Origin: Canna indica
Lineage: Eukaryota; Streptophyta; Magnoliopsida; Zingiberales; Cannaceae
Direction of reading: 5' to 3'
Assembly (NCBI GenBank): GCA_034359265.1
Contig: CP136890.1
Coordinates: forward strand, 36,519,001-36,583,000
DNA: 64,000 nucleotides
Under the pieces are notes generated by a model, which was not told where the DNA came from, made no database searches, and saw only the letters and a list, made by a program, of their open reading frames with translations. Position 1 is the stretch's first letter, and each line of letters starts with the position of its first letter. The translations under genes were made by a program, and so were the position numbers. Below are positions 23,141 to 34,928 of this stretch, piece by piece.

Positions 23141-24880
23141 GTAAATCAGTCTATATTTTTTTTCCCGCTTCTATTTCAGCCGACCCATTATTTTCCCCCC
23201 TCCTCAACTCGCCAGATTAGTTTCTGAACCCTATTTTCTTTGCAGCCGACCCCGACTCACCGCGCCCTAATACCTTTTCCTCTCTTCTTTTTTCCGCAGC
23301 TGATCCCAACAAACCCCTTGCTGCGCCACCTCCACCGCCGGTGCTCTCCCTATGCCTCCTCCTGCGACACCTCCCCCGCGATCCACAAATGGACTAGGTG
23401 CAATCGAACACTAGAGTCGACAGTAGCCACCGCCAGGCTAGGCCCAAAGGTGTATGGTTGTTTGGAGTAGTAAATCTCTCCCCCGAAGGAGAAGGCGATG
23501 TCGCCGGCAGCGGCAGCAAAGAAGGCATATCCTTGAGTCTAATTTCACAATCGCAAGAATCGTTTGCGCTCCCTCCCTATTGCAGCAGCACAATAGTCAA
23601 CAGCGTTGAATCCTCCATGGCTTCATCGTCTTCAACAAGCAAGGAGCAGCACTCAACGTTGGATCATGACATCTGAGGAAGATTTTCGCATGGTGAAATG
23701 CCAAATATTGTCATTAACTTATTGCGGAATTTGAGAGGTCAAAGCTTTAACTGGAGGCTAATTTTCTTTAATTTTGCGCATATTTATATATATACACTTT
23801 GAGCAATATATGAAGAACAGAAGGACAACTGCTTGCAAATTGTTCAAGTTGTTTTATTCTTCAAAATCTTTTACTCAAGTTGTAAATAAATTGAAAGATA
23901 TAAAGCTTGGCAAGCCTCCAAATTCGAACTTATATATTTGTTATATTTGGAGATATATGATATAATCTCTCAATCATTATTTGGTTTGATAGTTTTCTTT
24001 CTAATATCAATGTTAATGTTCTAATTAAGCCAGCTTTTATGAGCTTTATCTCTCTTTAGATAAGTCCAACTTAGTCAAGTTGGGAGTGCTAAAAATGGAG
24101 AGAGGGCATTAGAGGTCAGATCTAAAAATGGAGAGAGGGCATTAGACCGATAAAATGTGAATATTCACAATAGTATTTTTTGTCATTTGCACAATTTTTA
24201 AACTTGTAGACAAATTCAATAAGCTATGCTGAAACCACTTTTTTTTCTCTCGCTTTCTTTCTTTTTCTTCTAGGAAACTTGGCGTACCCAGTAGATTCTA
24301 CTTTAAAACTCTCTAACTTTTGTGCTAATGTGCAATTTGTCTACTTCTTAGTTCTCAAAAATTCTGAATTACTATGAAACTATTGCGATGATTTTATTAG
24401 GTTTTTTAGATGAATATTCTGATGTATTTCCCAGTAGAGTAATTAATGTTTACATTACATGATTGGTGCCTTTTTTCTCTCCACGTGAAAGCATCTTTGT
24501 TAATGTTAGCTAACCTTATCTTCTAATTCCAAATTTATCAATACCAATTGAATTCACTAATTCTAGAGACTTCGGAGTGGTTTTCCATGTTGAAAAGCTA
24601 CGTGATTTCAAATCATCTTGACACTTACACTTTAAAGGAGTGCATTACGTCCTTCCAAACCTTGTAACCATATATAATGTATTCTCTTACACCTTTAATA
24701 AATGAATGGTTGGAGTACTGCCCCCCAAATTTCCTAAAAGAATGAATTCACTAATAAGATGTTCTTGCTGAAATTATTTATGCTGGTATGTTGGAAGTGA
24801 TCTCTGTTTATGTATGCATGTCATATTTTTTAACGTATCCTTTCTATTTTTGACTAGTGTACCAACTAGTGACAATATGT
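23141..24880. other. 5' leader of inner CACTA, no clear gene
   Basis: A GC-rich Pro/Ser-coding leader (about 23230-23670) like that of the outer copy, then AT-rich sequence. No recognised protein. Confidence 0.4.
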
Positions 24881-24885
24881 TCACT

Positions 24886-25040
24886 GTAGGTGAATCGGCT
24901 AGAAACTGAAGGTTACTATGGAGGGGTGAGATTGCTTATAGCAATTGCAAAGTTTTCTACAAGTACTGCTTTGATAAAAATATTGAGCTAAAAGGAGGAA
25001 ACTTCACTCTATCTTATGATACCAACATCCCTCGTCAGGT
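24886..25040 (+). other. Possible captured exon of unknown origin
   Basis: A stretch after a CTGTAG acceptor-like site reads YSNCKVFYKYCFDKNIELKG then NFTLSYDTNIPRQ in one frame, followed by GTTGGT. It looks like coding sequence with a splice context, but I do not recognise the protein. Confidence 0.3.
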
Positions 25041-26690
25041 TGGTGACATTCAAGAGGAATTAATAGAGGAAACTTCACTCTATCACATTTTGTTGGTTCA
25101 ATGCATAAGAAAATGTTTTTCTTTATATGCCTAAAAATAATGGTACTTTCCAAAATATTGGAATTAATAGAGCTTTCTCTTCTTACACTTCATATCTAAA
25201 ATTTAGCATTCTAATGCATTTGTTGGTTATCTATTATGTTCCATCATTTCTGTCATTCCACATAATCTTGTCTTATTTCAGTCAGTACAATTGACTCCTT
25301 TGGGGGGAGGAAAAATACAATTGCTCTTTGTCGCCTTGTGTAGAACTTAAGGAATAACAATTCTGGTGTTTATTAACCTTACATAAGGAATTATCACGGT
25401 TTTGCAGCAAGTTCATCATACCTCTCCCTAAATATTCTAATAATTAACAAAATATCATTTAGGCAAAATCAACTTTAATCTAGTTGATCCAACTATGTGT
25501 ACTTTCTATATCTCACTCATTTGGGTAAAATCTCATTTATATGCATACAACCAATACAAGGCATACTGATAAGTGTTAAATGACTATATTGGTCCAGTGA
25601 CTGGAGAGTATTTGCTATGAACTCCTATTAACAATAATATAATATATTGAAGCATGTTGCACTATTACACTATAGAAGCTTATGGTTAGGAAAACTTCTA
25701 AACTACTTAGCATAATTTCCTTCAATTACTTTTAAATTATTGCTATTAACAGAGGATCTTACTCTGGTCAAGAGTTTGGATCTCATTTTATATGTAGTGT
25801 TTTAATTACTCTGTCTTCATCATTATGGTGTATACTTCGATAAGGAAATTGAGCTAAGAATGTTGATGCTCATAAAACACAGCAAACTATTCCTTCGTTT
25901 TGGATGAAATCCCCCTTAACCTCTCAATCACCGGATTGTGATTTTAATGTTACTAGAATGAAGGTTTCGTTGTTGGTAGATCAACAAATTGTTGAACCCA
26001 TAGGGTCACAGAGTCTGGTATAGCTATGCTATCTGGTACTGATCCTTTGCCCATAGCTTGTTGTTTCCTATCAGATAGTATACTAGAAGATTTAAAACCT
26101 CCATGGTTAGTAATTTACTATTGAAAATGTCACCTAGTACCCTTATTGCAGCCTACATGTCACATGATTGTTTTCTTGTTTCTATAATGTTCATGGATAT
26201 GCTTTAATTCACTTGAAGATTCTTTTTGCAAATAGGTAGTACCCTTATGGATATGCTTTAATTCACTTTAATTCACTTGAAGATTCTTCTGATCCCTTTG
26301 CTTGTCCTGGATCAAAAATCAAAACTTTCAATTACTTCTTCAGTTCAAGTCCCTCTTTTCTTATATAGTGCTATCCAATTTTTTGCTTTCTCAAGTCCCT
26401 CTTGTTGAGCCTGCACAGAACGACATGAGGTCTTACTATCATTTTTTTTAATGCAAATTGGTTCTTCGAAACAGCTGAATGAGATTAAACTAGGGCTTCA
26501 CATGCCTTTGAATGGATTTTGGTGAGGGCCAGCATCAAAAGTGCTAGTTGTTACAATGTATCACTGTAAATAGCTTCTCTTAATATTTTATCCTTTTGGT
26601 TATCAACTCATGCTCAACTTTGTTGGTCTTGAAGAGCGTTCTCAACTTTGTATCACTAAAGAAATGATAGGGAGGCTATCCAATTTGCAG
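25041..26690. other. Inner CACTA interior without recognised gene
   Basis: AT-rich; short stretches look exon-like but nothing can be named. Confidence 0.35.
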
Positions 26691-26838
26691 TAATATGCTA
26701 CTCTTAAGAGGCTTGTTGAGCAGCTGCATAAGTCACCAAAAGATGTCTTTGATGCTCTCAAGAACCAGACAGTTGATCTAGTTTTAACTGCACATCAAAC
26801 ATAGTCAGTCGGGACATCAATGCTTCAAAAACATGCTA
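26691..26838 (+). pseudogene. Captured phosphoenolpyruvate carboxylase exon fragment
   Basis: One exon bounded by a TTTGCAG acceptor and a GCTAG|GTATTT donor. It encodes [33 protein letters not shown], a TAG stop, SVGTSMLQKHAR. This is the region around the conserved TAHPTQS catalytic histidine motif of plant PEPC; the histidine is kept, but the following Pro is Gln and the next Gln is a stop codon. Retained splice borders show capture from genomic DNA. Other PEPC exons were not found nearby. Confidence 0.85.
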
Positions 26839-27548
26839 GGTATTTTCACAAACTCTAACTCATTGACTCATTAACAATATATACCTTAAACCATATCTTA
26901 TGGAACTTATTTCTTGTGAAAAAATTGTTCAGTCAACCTTCTTTCTTGCAGTTATAAATGACACTATATCTTATGGAACAGAATTAGTGATCCTCTGATT
27001 TGGGGGCAACCTAATATAGTGGTGGTGGATGTCTTGTACTGGTATTTATTTCACAAGCTGAGTAAACATATCTTATTATTTTGAAACAACTAAACTTAAT
27101 TGAATCATTTTCTACTTTTTATCCAAATTCTCCTATATTGGTCCTTTTTTGGCTAGCAAATGGCAATCGAAGCATTCCAAAGCTTTGCATTTGCCATTTG
27201 GAAATGAACATGGCATGATTAGAATCTGCAATATTATGGCAGTAGTTTTTTGCATCATAAATCTACATTAAAGAGCTTTTTTATACAAGTATCAGCTGAT
27301 TTAATTCCAAATCTTCTACAAGTCAAAGTCACAAAATTGAGTGATAAATAAAATCTTTCACTGTCAACATGCAGGAAAAACAGGAACACACCTGCCAAGA
27401 CTATTTTAATCTCCGATATATTTACAAATTTTTGGTCAATTGTGTATAAAGTTTGTCAATTTTAAGTAAAAGAATTAGATTGTAAACTATTAAACTTAAT
27501 ATGCTATTACAATAATGGATTTTAAATAACTATTTATTGCAAGCATGT
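26839..27548. other. Inner CACTA interior, no gene recognised
   Basis: Possibly intron of the captured PEPC fragment near its left edge; otherwise AT-rich sequence with no identified coding region. Confidence 0.35.
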
Positions 27549-27890
27549 TTATTGCCAATCTTCAGTTTGTTTTCTCATGTTATCAACTAGGACCATCTTA
27601 GCTTCTTCCACGCTTCGTAGGTTGTCTTGAAATTCAACTGTCTCCGATCTTAATCTGATGATCTGTGCATTTTGTGATGAAATAGTGACTTCCAAGCTAA
27701 TGACCTTATCCACGAGTTCATCAATCCTTCTCTTGCATTTCAGAAATCTCCTTCTCTTGCATTGCAAACTCGACCAGATCAGGGAAAGCATAAGTTATTT
27801 TGTGGTTGGCCTTGTGAAATTCTCTCGATATTCTGTCGCACCTATCGGCCAGAGCTTTGTAAGCTTTATACATCTCTTCCACAGTTTATT
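27549..27890 (-). pseudogene. Captured NET/KIP1-like (NAB domain) fragment
   Basis: Minus strand: RRPELIN, a one-base shift, then VEEMYKAYKALADRCD, ISREFHKANHKITYAFPD, and a coiled coil (RIDELVDKVISLEVTISSQN). The PELI..VEE.YKAYRALA.RYD..S.EL..AN..IA.AFP pattern is the C-terminal half of the NAB actin-binding domain of plant Networked (NET) proteins, NET2-like. It lies on the opposite strand from the PEPC fragment, so at least two separate captures built this element. At least two frame changes are present. Confidence 0.72.
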
Positions 27891-29625
27891 AGCTCAGGTC
27901 TTCTCCTAAAATACAACTATGCTTTCTTTCCAAAGGTATGTGCATGTTAATAATTAATGTGCTTAATATTGTTGCTAGGTTGAAAAAAGTTAATCAAAAT
28001 GTATACCGATCGTAGTTAGATGAAACGCTAGATAATTGGAGGAGTTTTGACTAATGAAATAAAGTTCATTTTTTTGAGGATATTGTGGCACAATTTGTTA
28101 AGCAATAAAGTTCATTCTTCATATGAAATTTGCATTTTATTCCGTCTTTGCATATTTAGAAATTGGTGAACTCTACTGAATAGATCAATTAGTTTCTACT
28201 TTCTAAGGTACATATAATGTCTTCCATTCCATTCCTCTATTTGTTCCAGGCATAATCTTGATTAGCTATTGTGATTATAATGTTTGAAGTAGTGAATATG
28301 TTCAATTTGTTTTCTTGTATCTGTAGTCTTTGCCATTTATATTGTTGCAAGAATATTTGGCCGATCTTAAGGCACTTGATGCATTTAAACACATCAATTC
28401 TTCACCGAAAGGAAGGTTTGTTAATGATTCTAATTTTTGTTGAGCTCTCCTATGCTCCTTTTTTTTCTTCTTTTATTAGTTATTGTGCAAGTCCTTTTGG
28501 AGATAAGCTGAGTGCAAGAATATTGACAAGTGTATTATTGCCATGAGGAAATAGACAAAGAATGAGAACATTGTAGTTGAAGTGTTTGAGTATGTGAAAA
28601 TGGACATGAGAAGAAACAAGTACAATAAGACAACCACCAATACTCATTTTGATTCTATAAGGCTGATCTGAGGAAAAGGAAATTAATAATTATATAGGTG
28701 GGCTATTCATTTTGATTCTGATAATAAAAACATGAAGAAGCCTCATGCAAGTTGCAAGGCAATTCAAATATGATCTTATCTCTATGTTATAATTTGACTC
28801 TAAGATACCTTTTCTTTTTCTGATACCTTGAATTTGTTTATAACTTTATATATTAGTGGCATTGCTTTTGCTTCTCCAAAATAATCTGAGATGATGCAAG
28901 ATGTTATTATTCTGCCTCTAAGTAAGAGTATATCTTCTGTTTGAATATACTCCAAAATAGATTGAGATGATGCAAGGTGAAGTATATTAATGTTTAATTT
29001 GGATAGCATGTATGTGAAGTAGGACTGATTAGACCATATGCAACTGCTGGTATAATTTATTAAACCTTAAGATGGACATGTTTTGTTACCTTGGCATATG
29101 TTAAAGATAATTTTTTTATCTTTGTTCTTCAATATATTGTTCTTCAAATTGACCATATGGCCAATTTGGTTCACCATCATTGTTCTTCAATATATTGTTA
29201 TCTTGACGGAAAGCTAATTAAAAGTACGTTATGTGTTTGTTTTTATCCAGGTGGCACCACTAATGAATTTATGCAAGGAGTCGAGGGTTTTTTTTTAATT
29301 TGGATAATTGGACGAGTTTCGACTAATGTATACCAACAGTTGGTTTTATATGTATTTTGTTGAAAGAGTTGACTAATGTATATCAATAGTTTTTGACTAA
29401 TGTATACCAACAGTTGATTTTAATCAAAATATTTTCACATATATGTTGAAAGAGTTGGTTATTTATGTATTTTGATAGATGAGTTGGTTATGAAAATGTG
29501 AGTTTAGTTTCTTAAATATGTATGTGTATAATTGGTTATGAAAATGTGAGTGGTTGTATAATTAGGAAATTTGATATATATGTGTGTAATTCGATAACCA
29601 GAAAGTAGATTAAATGTATACAAAT
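27891..29625. other. Inner CACTA interior, possible unknown captured exons
   Basis: An exon-like stretch after a CTGTAG site at about 28328 reads SLPFILLQEYLADLKALDAF then KHINSSPKGR; I cannot name it. Around 29330-29520, short repeats of GACTAATGTATACCAACAG and GGTTATGAAAATGTGAG occur. Confidence 0.3.
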
Positions 29626-29990
29626 GATATTACCAATGGATAATTGTTGGTATACCAAAGGGTATAAATTGATATTACCAATGAAAGTATAGCTGTTGGT
29701 AATAACTATGGATATTACCAACGGATCTATTCGTTGATATTACCAACAGAGTAATACCAACAAACACAAATCTTTTGGTAATACCAACAAACACAAATCC
29801 GTTGGTAATACCAACAGAAATAAATCTGTTAGTATTATCAACGGATGTTGTAATATCCGTCGGTAATACCTAGCAGGGTATAACCAACGGATTTTACCAA
29901 CGGAAGTCCGTTGGTATTAGTATTACCAACGGATTTTTGACTATTACCAACGGATTCAGTCCGTTGGTGATACCCTATTTTTTTGTAGTG
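29626..29990. repeat. Subterminal palindromic repeats, 3' end of inner CACTA
   Basis: More than twelve variants of CCGTTGGTAATACCAACGG in both orientations up to the terminus. Confidence 0.85.
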
Positions 29991-30084
29991 TCTAGCTAAA
30001 CTTGTACTACCCAATGATTAACTATAGAGGGATCAGTTATACGTAGTTCTTTTTACATTTTTAATCACCCGTAGTCCCGGTGAT

Positions 30085-32114
30085 TTAACTTGTACTTGGA
30101 CCAGCAGCACCAGCTTCGCTTGTTTGAGCTTCCTCCTCTCCCGATGATGAAGTGTCGTGTCCTCCCTTATCATGTAATCTATCTTCAGCATCCAACCAGT
30201 CTTTTAAGCAAATGCACATTTCAATCATTTCTGCACTCATTCGGCTCCTTCTTTCATCGAGAATTCTATTTTCTGCATTAAAACAAGACTCAGAAGCTAC
30301 TGTAGACACAGAAACAATTAGTATATCACGTGCCATGATGGAAATAATATGATACGCATTTTCTTGTTTTTTCCAGCATGTTAAAATCTCATTATCATCT
30401 ATTTCTTCAGAATGATTATGATCTAGAAAAAAAAGTAATTCATTAAAATTAGTAGATTTAGTTTTTTTATCCTACGACCAAGTTGAGAATTAATATTATT
30501 TCCACTATCATCTCTTAATCTAGAAGAAGAAGATGTTTTTTTATTTATAATTGTATCACCAAATTTTGAAGCGTAAAATACAAACATAGAATTTAATAAA
30601 TTCAAAAAAATTTAAAAAAATTCTTCAACATTATCTAATTCCATATTTTTATAATAATCATCTAACAACATATTTAAACCATCAATTTTTATTCTAGGAT
30701 CTAAACATATTGCTAAACAAAATAAAGTAGGTATATCTGACCAATACTTTTTAAATTTAGATTCCATTAAAGAAATAATTTGTGCAAATAAAGGGTGATG
30801 TCTATATGAAGAAAATACTTGACTAATATGAACTATATGTGAAAGAGTTAAATTACATGTAGGGTAATAAACATCGAAATGTTGTTCGGTAGCTTTATTA
30901 AAAAACTCTAAAATTTGAGTAATATGCCCTGCAACTAACCAATCATTATCATTAATTGGATCACCAGGCATATTTTCATTGTAAAATATTATAAGGATCT
31001 CTTGATATCTTGTAGTAGATATAAGCATATGATATGTTGAATTCCATCTAGTAATAACATCACCATTAAATTTTTTAAATGGTTTATTAAAAGATTCACA
31101 TAATTTTTAAATTCTTTTGTTCTTGCTTTTGAAGAACTCATATATCTAATAACATCTCTTATTTTTTCTACATGTATATTTACTAGTTTTAAACTATCTT
31201 GTACACATAAATTAAGAACATGACAAACACAACGAACATGAAATAATTCACCATCTAATACTGACTTAAATAACTGTATAAGGAGAGGAATAGCAGCAGC
31301 ATTATTACTAGCATTATCAAAACTAATTAAAAAATTTTTATCATTTATATTATAGAAAGATGTTACAAATCTAATAGTAGAAAAAATGACAACATAAGTG
31401 TGTGGATATTCAAAAACTTTAAAACTAATTATTCTTTTTTGCAAAATAAAATTTTCATCAATCCAATGCGCAGTAACACAAATGTAAGAATTAGTAGTAC
31501 ATTGACTAGACCAAACATCATATGTTAAAGAAATTTTTGATTTACTATTTTGAAAACTAGTCATTATATTTTCTCTATATATAAAAAATAATTTTAAAGC
31601 ATCACTTTTCATTGTATTTTGAGTAATTTTTTTATATTTTGGTTGTAAAGTATTTTGAATCCAACTAGAAAATCTTGGTTGATCAACAAACTAAAAGGAT
31701 ATTTTGGTTGAACAATTAATTTTGCAAGTTCTCGATGTTGAAAATCATGATCATACGAAAAAGTTGTTAAACCAGAAGAAGATAAATTAAGAATTTGTTG
31801 AGCTTGTGCAACCTTATTGTCATGACCGTTTGCATGACGTAATAAATGACCAGTTCCTCCTGTTGTTGAAGCCGAAAGATTTTTTTGACATTTTTTGCAC
31901 CAGGCTATTGTTATGGTGCCATCAGCTTCAATAATTTTCTTAAAATATTTACATACCATTTTTTTTTCTACTCGATGGACATAAATTAATAGATGGACTT
32001 ATCGCTAAGTTTTGATTTTGTTGAGTGGTAGGAGTAGTAGGAGTAGCAGGAGGCATTTCTTCTAACATTTGATCCAGCTTGTGAAGTATAACCTAAAAAA
32101 TCTCCATCCGCCAT
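30085..32114 (-). pseudogene. hAT transposase relic (BED finger, RNase H-like core, dimerisation domain)
   Basis: Minus-strand transposase of the inner hAT element. Starts near an ATG at 32114 (MADGDFLGYTSQAGSN), shifts frame, then a BED zinc finger (31960-31780; CKKC..GGTGHLLRHANGH). A core segment 31612-30989 has YDVWSSQCTTNSYICVTAHW, SFDNASNNAAAIPLL and RCVCHVLNLCVQDSL. The segment 31028-30612 has ILEFFNKATEQHFDVYYPT and FCLAICLDPRIK. The C-terminal hAT dimerisation domain (30336-30085) has RDILIVSVSTVASESCFNAE and RSRMSAEMIEMCICLKDWLD. Several frameshifts and an in-frame break make it inactive. A TATA-like CTATAAATACCC lies on the minus strand near 32357-32370. Confidence 0.85.
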
Positions 32115-32279
32115 TAGAAAAAATTAAAAATATAAAAAGTATAAATATTATACTAATCAATGAAACAAATTGAAGAGATTAAAAAAAATTGACAGCAATC
32201 TTGAATCCTTGTCTCCTTGATAAACTTAAAATATTGTTGAGAATGATTGTAAATGAACTTAGATTGTTGAGAGTAAGAG

Positions 32280-32315
32280 AGTCGAGAGTTGAGAATTGAG
32301 AGTTGAGAGTTGAGA
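32280..32315. repeat. GAGAGTT short tandem repeat
   Basis: TTGAGAG/GAGAGTT units in the untranslated leader of the inner hAT transposase. Confidence 0.6.
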
Positions 32316-32644
32316 GAAAGAGTTGAAGATGGATATAGAAGAAATGAAGAAGAAGATGGGTATTTATAGAAAAAATTAATTTTTTTTTAATGTTATCGGC
32401 CGGCCCGAGCCAAGTCTGGCACGTGCCAGACCAGGCTTGGCGTGCGCCAAGATTACCCCGTGCTCTCCCAGAGCACGGCATGTGGGCCGTGGTCGGCCCG
32501 CGTGCCATGCTCAGGCCAGCACGGTGCACGGGCCGTGCCTAGCATGGCCTGCGTGCCCAGGAGGCGAGCCCGGCCCATCTCCTGAGCACAGTCGGGCCCG
32601 TGCCGCCCATGGGCGCCCAGCCCATTGCCACCGCTAGCGCAAAA

Positions 32645-33708
32645 GAGGATAGCATCCATTAAGTCAATATACAGGAGCGAACTAGAAATTGCAATGTCAA
32701 TATACATGTCTTGGCAAGTTCGAACTACAATGTCAACTATGGAGAGACTAGTTTCTGGACTGTCCAAGCCTAGGGAAAGATTTTCCTCTATCTTTACTAT
32801 TTAAAAGAAGATTGATGCTAAGCAAATTAGATCTTCTCTAAAGGAAGCTTGCAAGCAAAGCCTTTATGTCACTTTAAAGAGTAGTGAGCGAGCTAAAGCC
32901 AAGTGGAATAGTGGGGTTGGATCAAGAGAGCTCAGTCAAACCAGTTCTCATTCACTTTCTCATCAGTCAGAGCTTGTTGATAAGCTTTTCTCAACAAAAT
33001 AACTATAGACAGATAAACACAGGCACATCCCTTTCTAAAAAAATAACTCCTTGGTTTAAAGATATCTAACATTTGGTAGTTTCAACTTTCAACAGATAAT
33101 AGCTTCTATATAGAAATCTGCTATTTCAGACATGAATAGCTTAAAGATATCTGACGTTTGATAGTTTCAACAGATAATAGCTTCTTATTTAGAAATATGC
33201 TTTTTTTGACAACAAGTGGTTTTCTTAATGCATGGTTGTGTACTTAAACTCTAGAAAGATATAGGTAATCCAAGAAGCTATATAAGAACACAAAAGAATG
33301 ATTGAACTTTCCACTGAATGAATGAGCAATTTAGCAATGCTATATGGATAAATAACAGCAAATGACAACAACATCAAACTATGTTAGGTGTAAGTAGCAT
33401 AGCAAAGAAGTTAATAAATTATGCTCTAGTAGAAGAGAAAAGACAAATAATAATAAGGTTAATATTTCAATGTCAAAATTCAAAAGCTGGTGATCATGTC
33501 TGCAACTTCAGTGCAGAGAAGCAACAGAGCATTTATAATAATGTTCTAAACCCCTGTGAATCTGACGATAGCTATGAATCTTAGCCAAATACAGTAGTGA
33601 AAAAAGCTTAATCTTGTAAATAAATTAGCATTTTACAATGCAAAAAACCAGTTAAATTTTAAGGAAACCAAATGCTCTTGATGTTTATAGAAACCTTTGA
33701 ATAGGTAC
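32645..33708. other. Outer CACTA interior (probable intron and decayed helicase sequence)
   Basis: Lies between helicase exons 33709-33935 and 22332-22297 once the hAT insertion is removed. The exons expected between them are not recognised, so they are lost or too decayed. Confidence 0.4.
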
Positions 33709-33935
33709 CTTCACAATCTTGTAGATGTCAGAACCACCAGAAGCAGTTCCACCTTTTGCAATCCTACCGCTTGCTTTCCCACCACTCTTGTTTCCATCTG
33801 CCAAAGTCTTTTGCTTTGTAAATGTCTCCTGCAACTTCATGAAATTATCCTCTTTACACTGCTCATTCTCATCTACAACAAGATACAAACCAGAGCCACC
33901 GATAGGAAACACATAATGTTGCAAGGGAGTGGGTC
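33709..33935 (-). pseudogene. Captured MTR4/HEN2-like helicase exon (5' set)
   Basis: Encodes TPLQHYVFPIGGSGLYLVVD, NFMKLQETFTKQK, KASGRIAKGG and SGGSDIYKIVK, ending at a GTACC donor at 33708. This is the region after the DEVH motif of MTR4/HEN2 helicases and precedes the exons at 22332-20597 in the parent gene. Same strand and same CACTA element; the two parts are separated by the inner hAT insertion. Part of it is locally duplicated: about 36 bp at 33909-33944 recurs at 34020-34056. Confidence 0.85.
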
Positions 33936-34928
33936 AATAATGAGGATTATATATAAAAATAGTAATATAAAATAGTAATAAAAATGAATAATACTAAGGC
34001 ACAATAATGTTATAAAATAAACACATAATGTTGCAAGGGAGTGGGTCAATAATGACGAAACACAAATAATGGGTCTTTCAAAGTCTTCAACTGGATGATG
34101 AAGCGAGCCACTTCCAAGGCAGCTGGTCCACATTCTTGTAAGTTGAGGATTGTAATATATTTATCCCCCTTCTCTAATGCATTTGTTAATTTGCCTTTTC
34201 TTTTTGTAGTATAATTCTGTCAAGTATTAAACTCAAACTTGTTATGGATTGTCGTCGTCTCTTTTTTATTTATTTTGGTGGCAAAATTCATCACCATCAG
34301 CTGTGTTTGTGGAAGCAAGTGATATGTGACTGGTCTGTGACTCATTATAATAGCTTGCATTGTAGTTTGATGCAGTATTTAAAGACGCTAGTTATTGTTT
34401 TTATTCAGTCTAAGTGAGCACTCAATGAAATTTTAGACAGAGGGATTTTATTTATTTATTTATTAAACATCATTAAGATGCATACCATGATATAGACAAT
34501 TTAATTCAAAGCATAAGTTTAGTGAAAAGATGAAAGGTACCTTTTGCGTCCTTGGATGCAATTTGATCGGTTGTGCAGTCAATGGATATTGCAGTAAATT
34601 CTGACTGAACAGATCAATTAATTAGATCAATTTATACTTTCTACTAGACTCTTGAACACTAGAATCTACTGAAATAGATATTTGAAAATGCACAAGAAAC
34701 AAACCGAGGGGAGCAAGATATTGCAGCAGGCATGCAACAACGATGTTATCAATCAGAGATTTTTAACGATGTAAATGCCCATGGAGTGATGTTATCAATC
34801 AGAGATTGACTGTCTGTTATAACAACAAGAAATAAGATTAAGAGAAAAGGAACTGTACCAGTGATGTTGCCAGTTTGCAGCGAGCACCGCGAACAACAGT
34901 AATAATACTACCACCAAGGCCTTGACCT
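33936..34928. other. Outer CACTA interior, no further gene identified
   Basis: Contains the partial duplicate of the helicase exon start (34020-34056). An exon-like stretch near 34545-34600 (minus; FTAISIDCTTDQIASKDAK) is not recognised. Confidence 0.35.

Larger units (their letters stand above)
23041..29990 (+). mobile_element. CACTA element (inner) carrying PEPC and NET-like gene fragments
   Basis: Begins CACCACAAGAAAAAA at 23041 and ends TTTTTTTGTAGTG at 29990, flanked by a perfect 3-bp duplication TCT (23038-23040 and 29991-29993). Its left end matches the right (5') end of the outer CACTA in inverted orientation, including the TTTCAGCCGACC leader, and its right end matches the 3' ends at 11882 and 19544. 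It is thus the same family as the outer copy, in opposite orientation. Carries gene fragments at 26691-26838 and 27549-27890. No transposase was recognised. Confidence 0.85.
22587..32636 (-). mobile_element. hAT element (inner) with transposase relic
   Basis: Flanked by 8-bp duplications GCTCAAAA (22579-22586) and GCGCAAAA (32637-32644), 7 of 8 matching. Inverted ends TAGAGGTGGCAACGGGCC on the left and TAGCGGTGGCAATGGGCT read from the right, both followed by GC-rich GGCCCGG-type sequence. The transposase relic is at 30085-32114. A CACTA element (23041-29990) is inserted between the left end and the gene. Without that insertion it is about 3.1 kb. It splits the captured helicase of the outer CACTA. 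Confidence 0.85.

Noticed and set aside
29626..29990. Regular, spaced palindromic repeats resembling a CRISPR-like array
   Set aside because: Spacing is irregular, repeats vary, both orientations are mixed, and they adjoin CACTA termini in a plant genome; they are subterminal repeats.
32437..32767. GC-rich ORFs with repeated Pro/Ala/Arg
   Set aside because: Produced by GGCCCG/GTGCACGG repeats at the right end of the inner hAT element.
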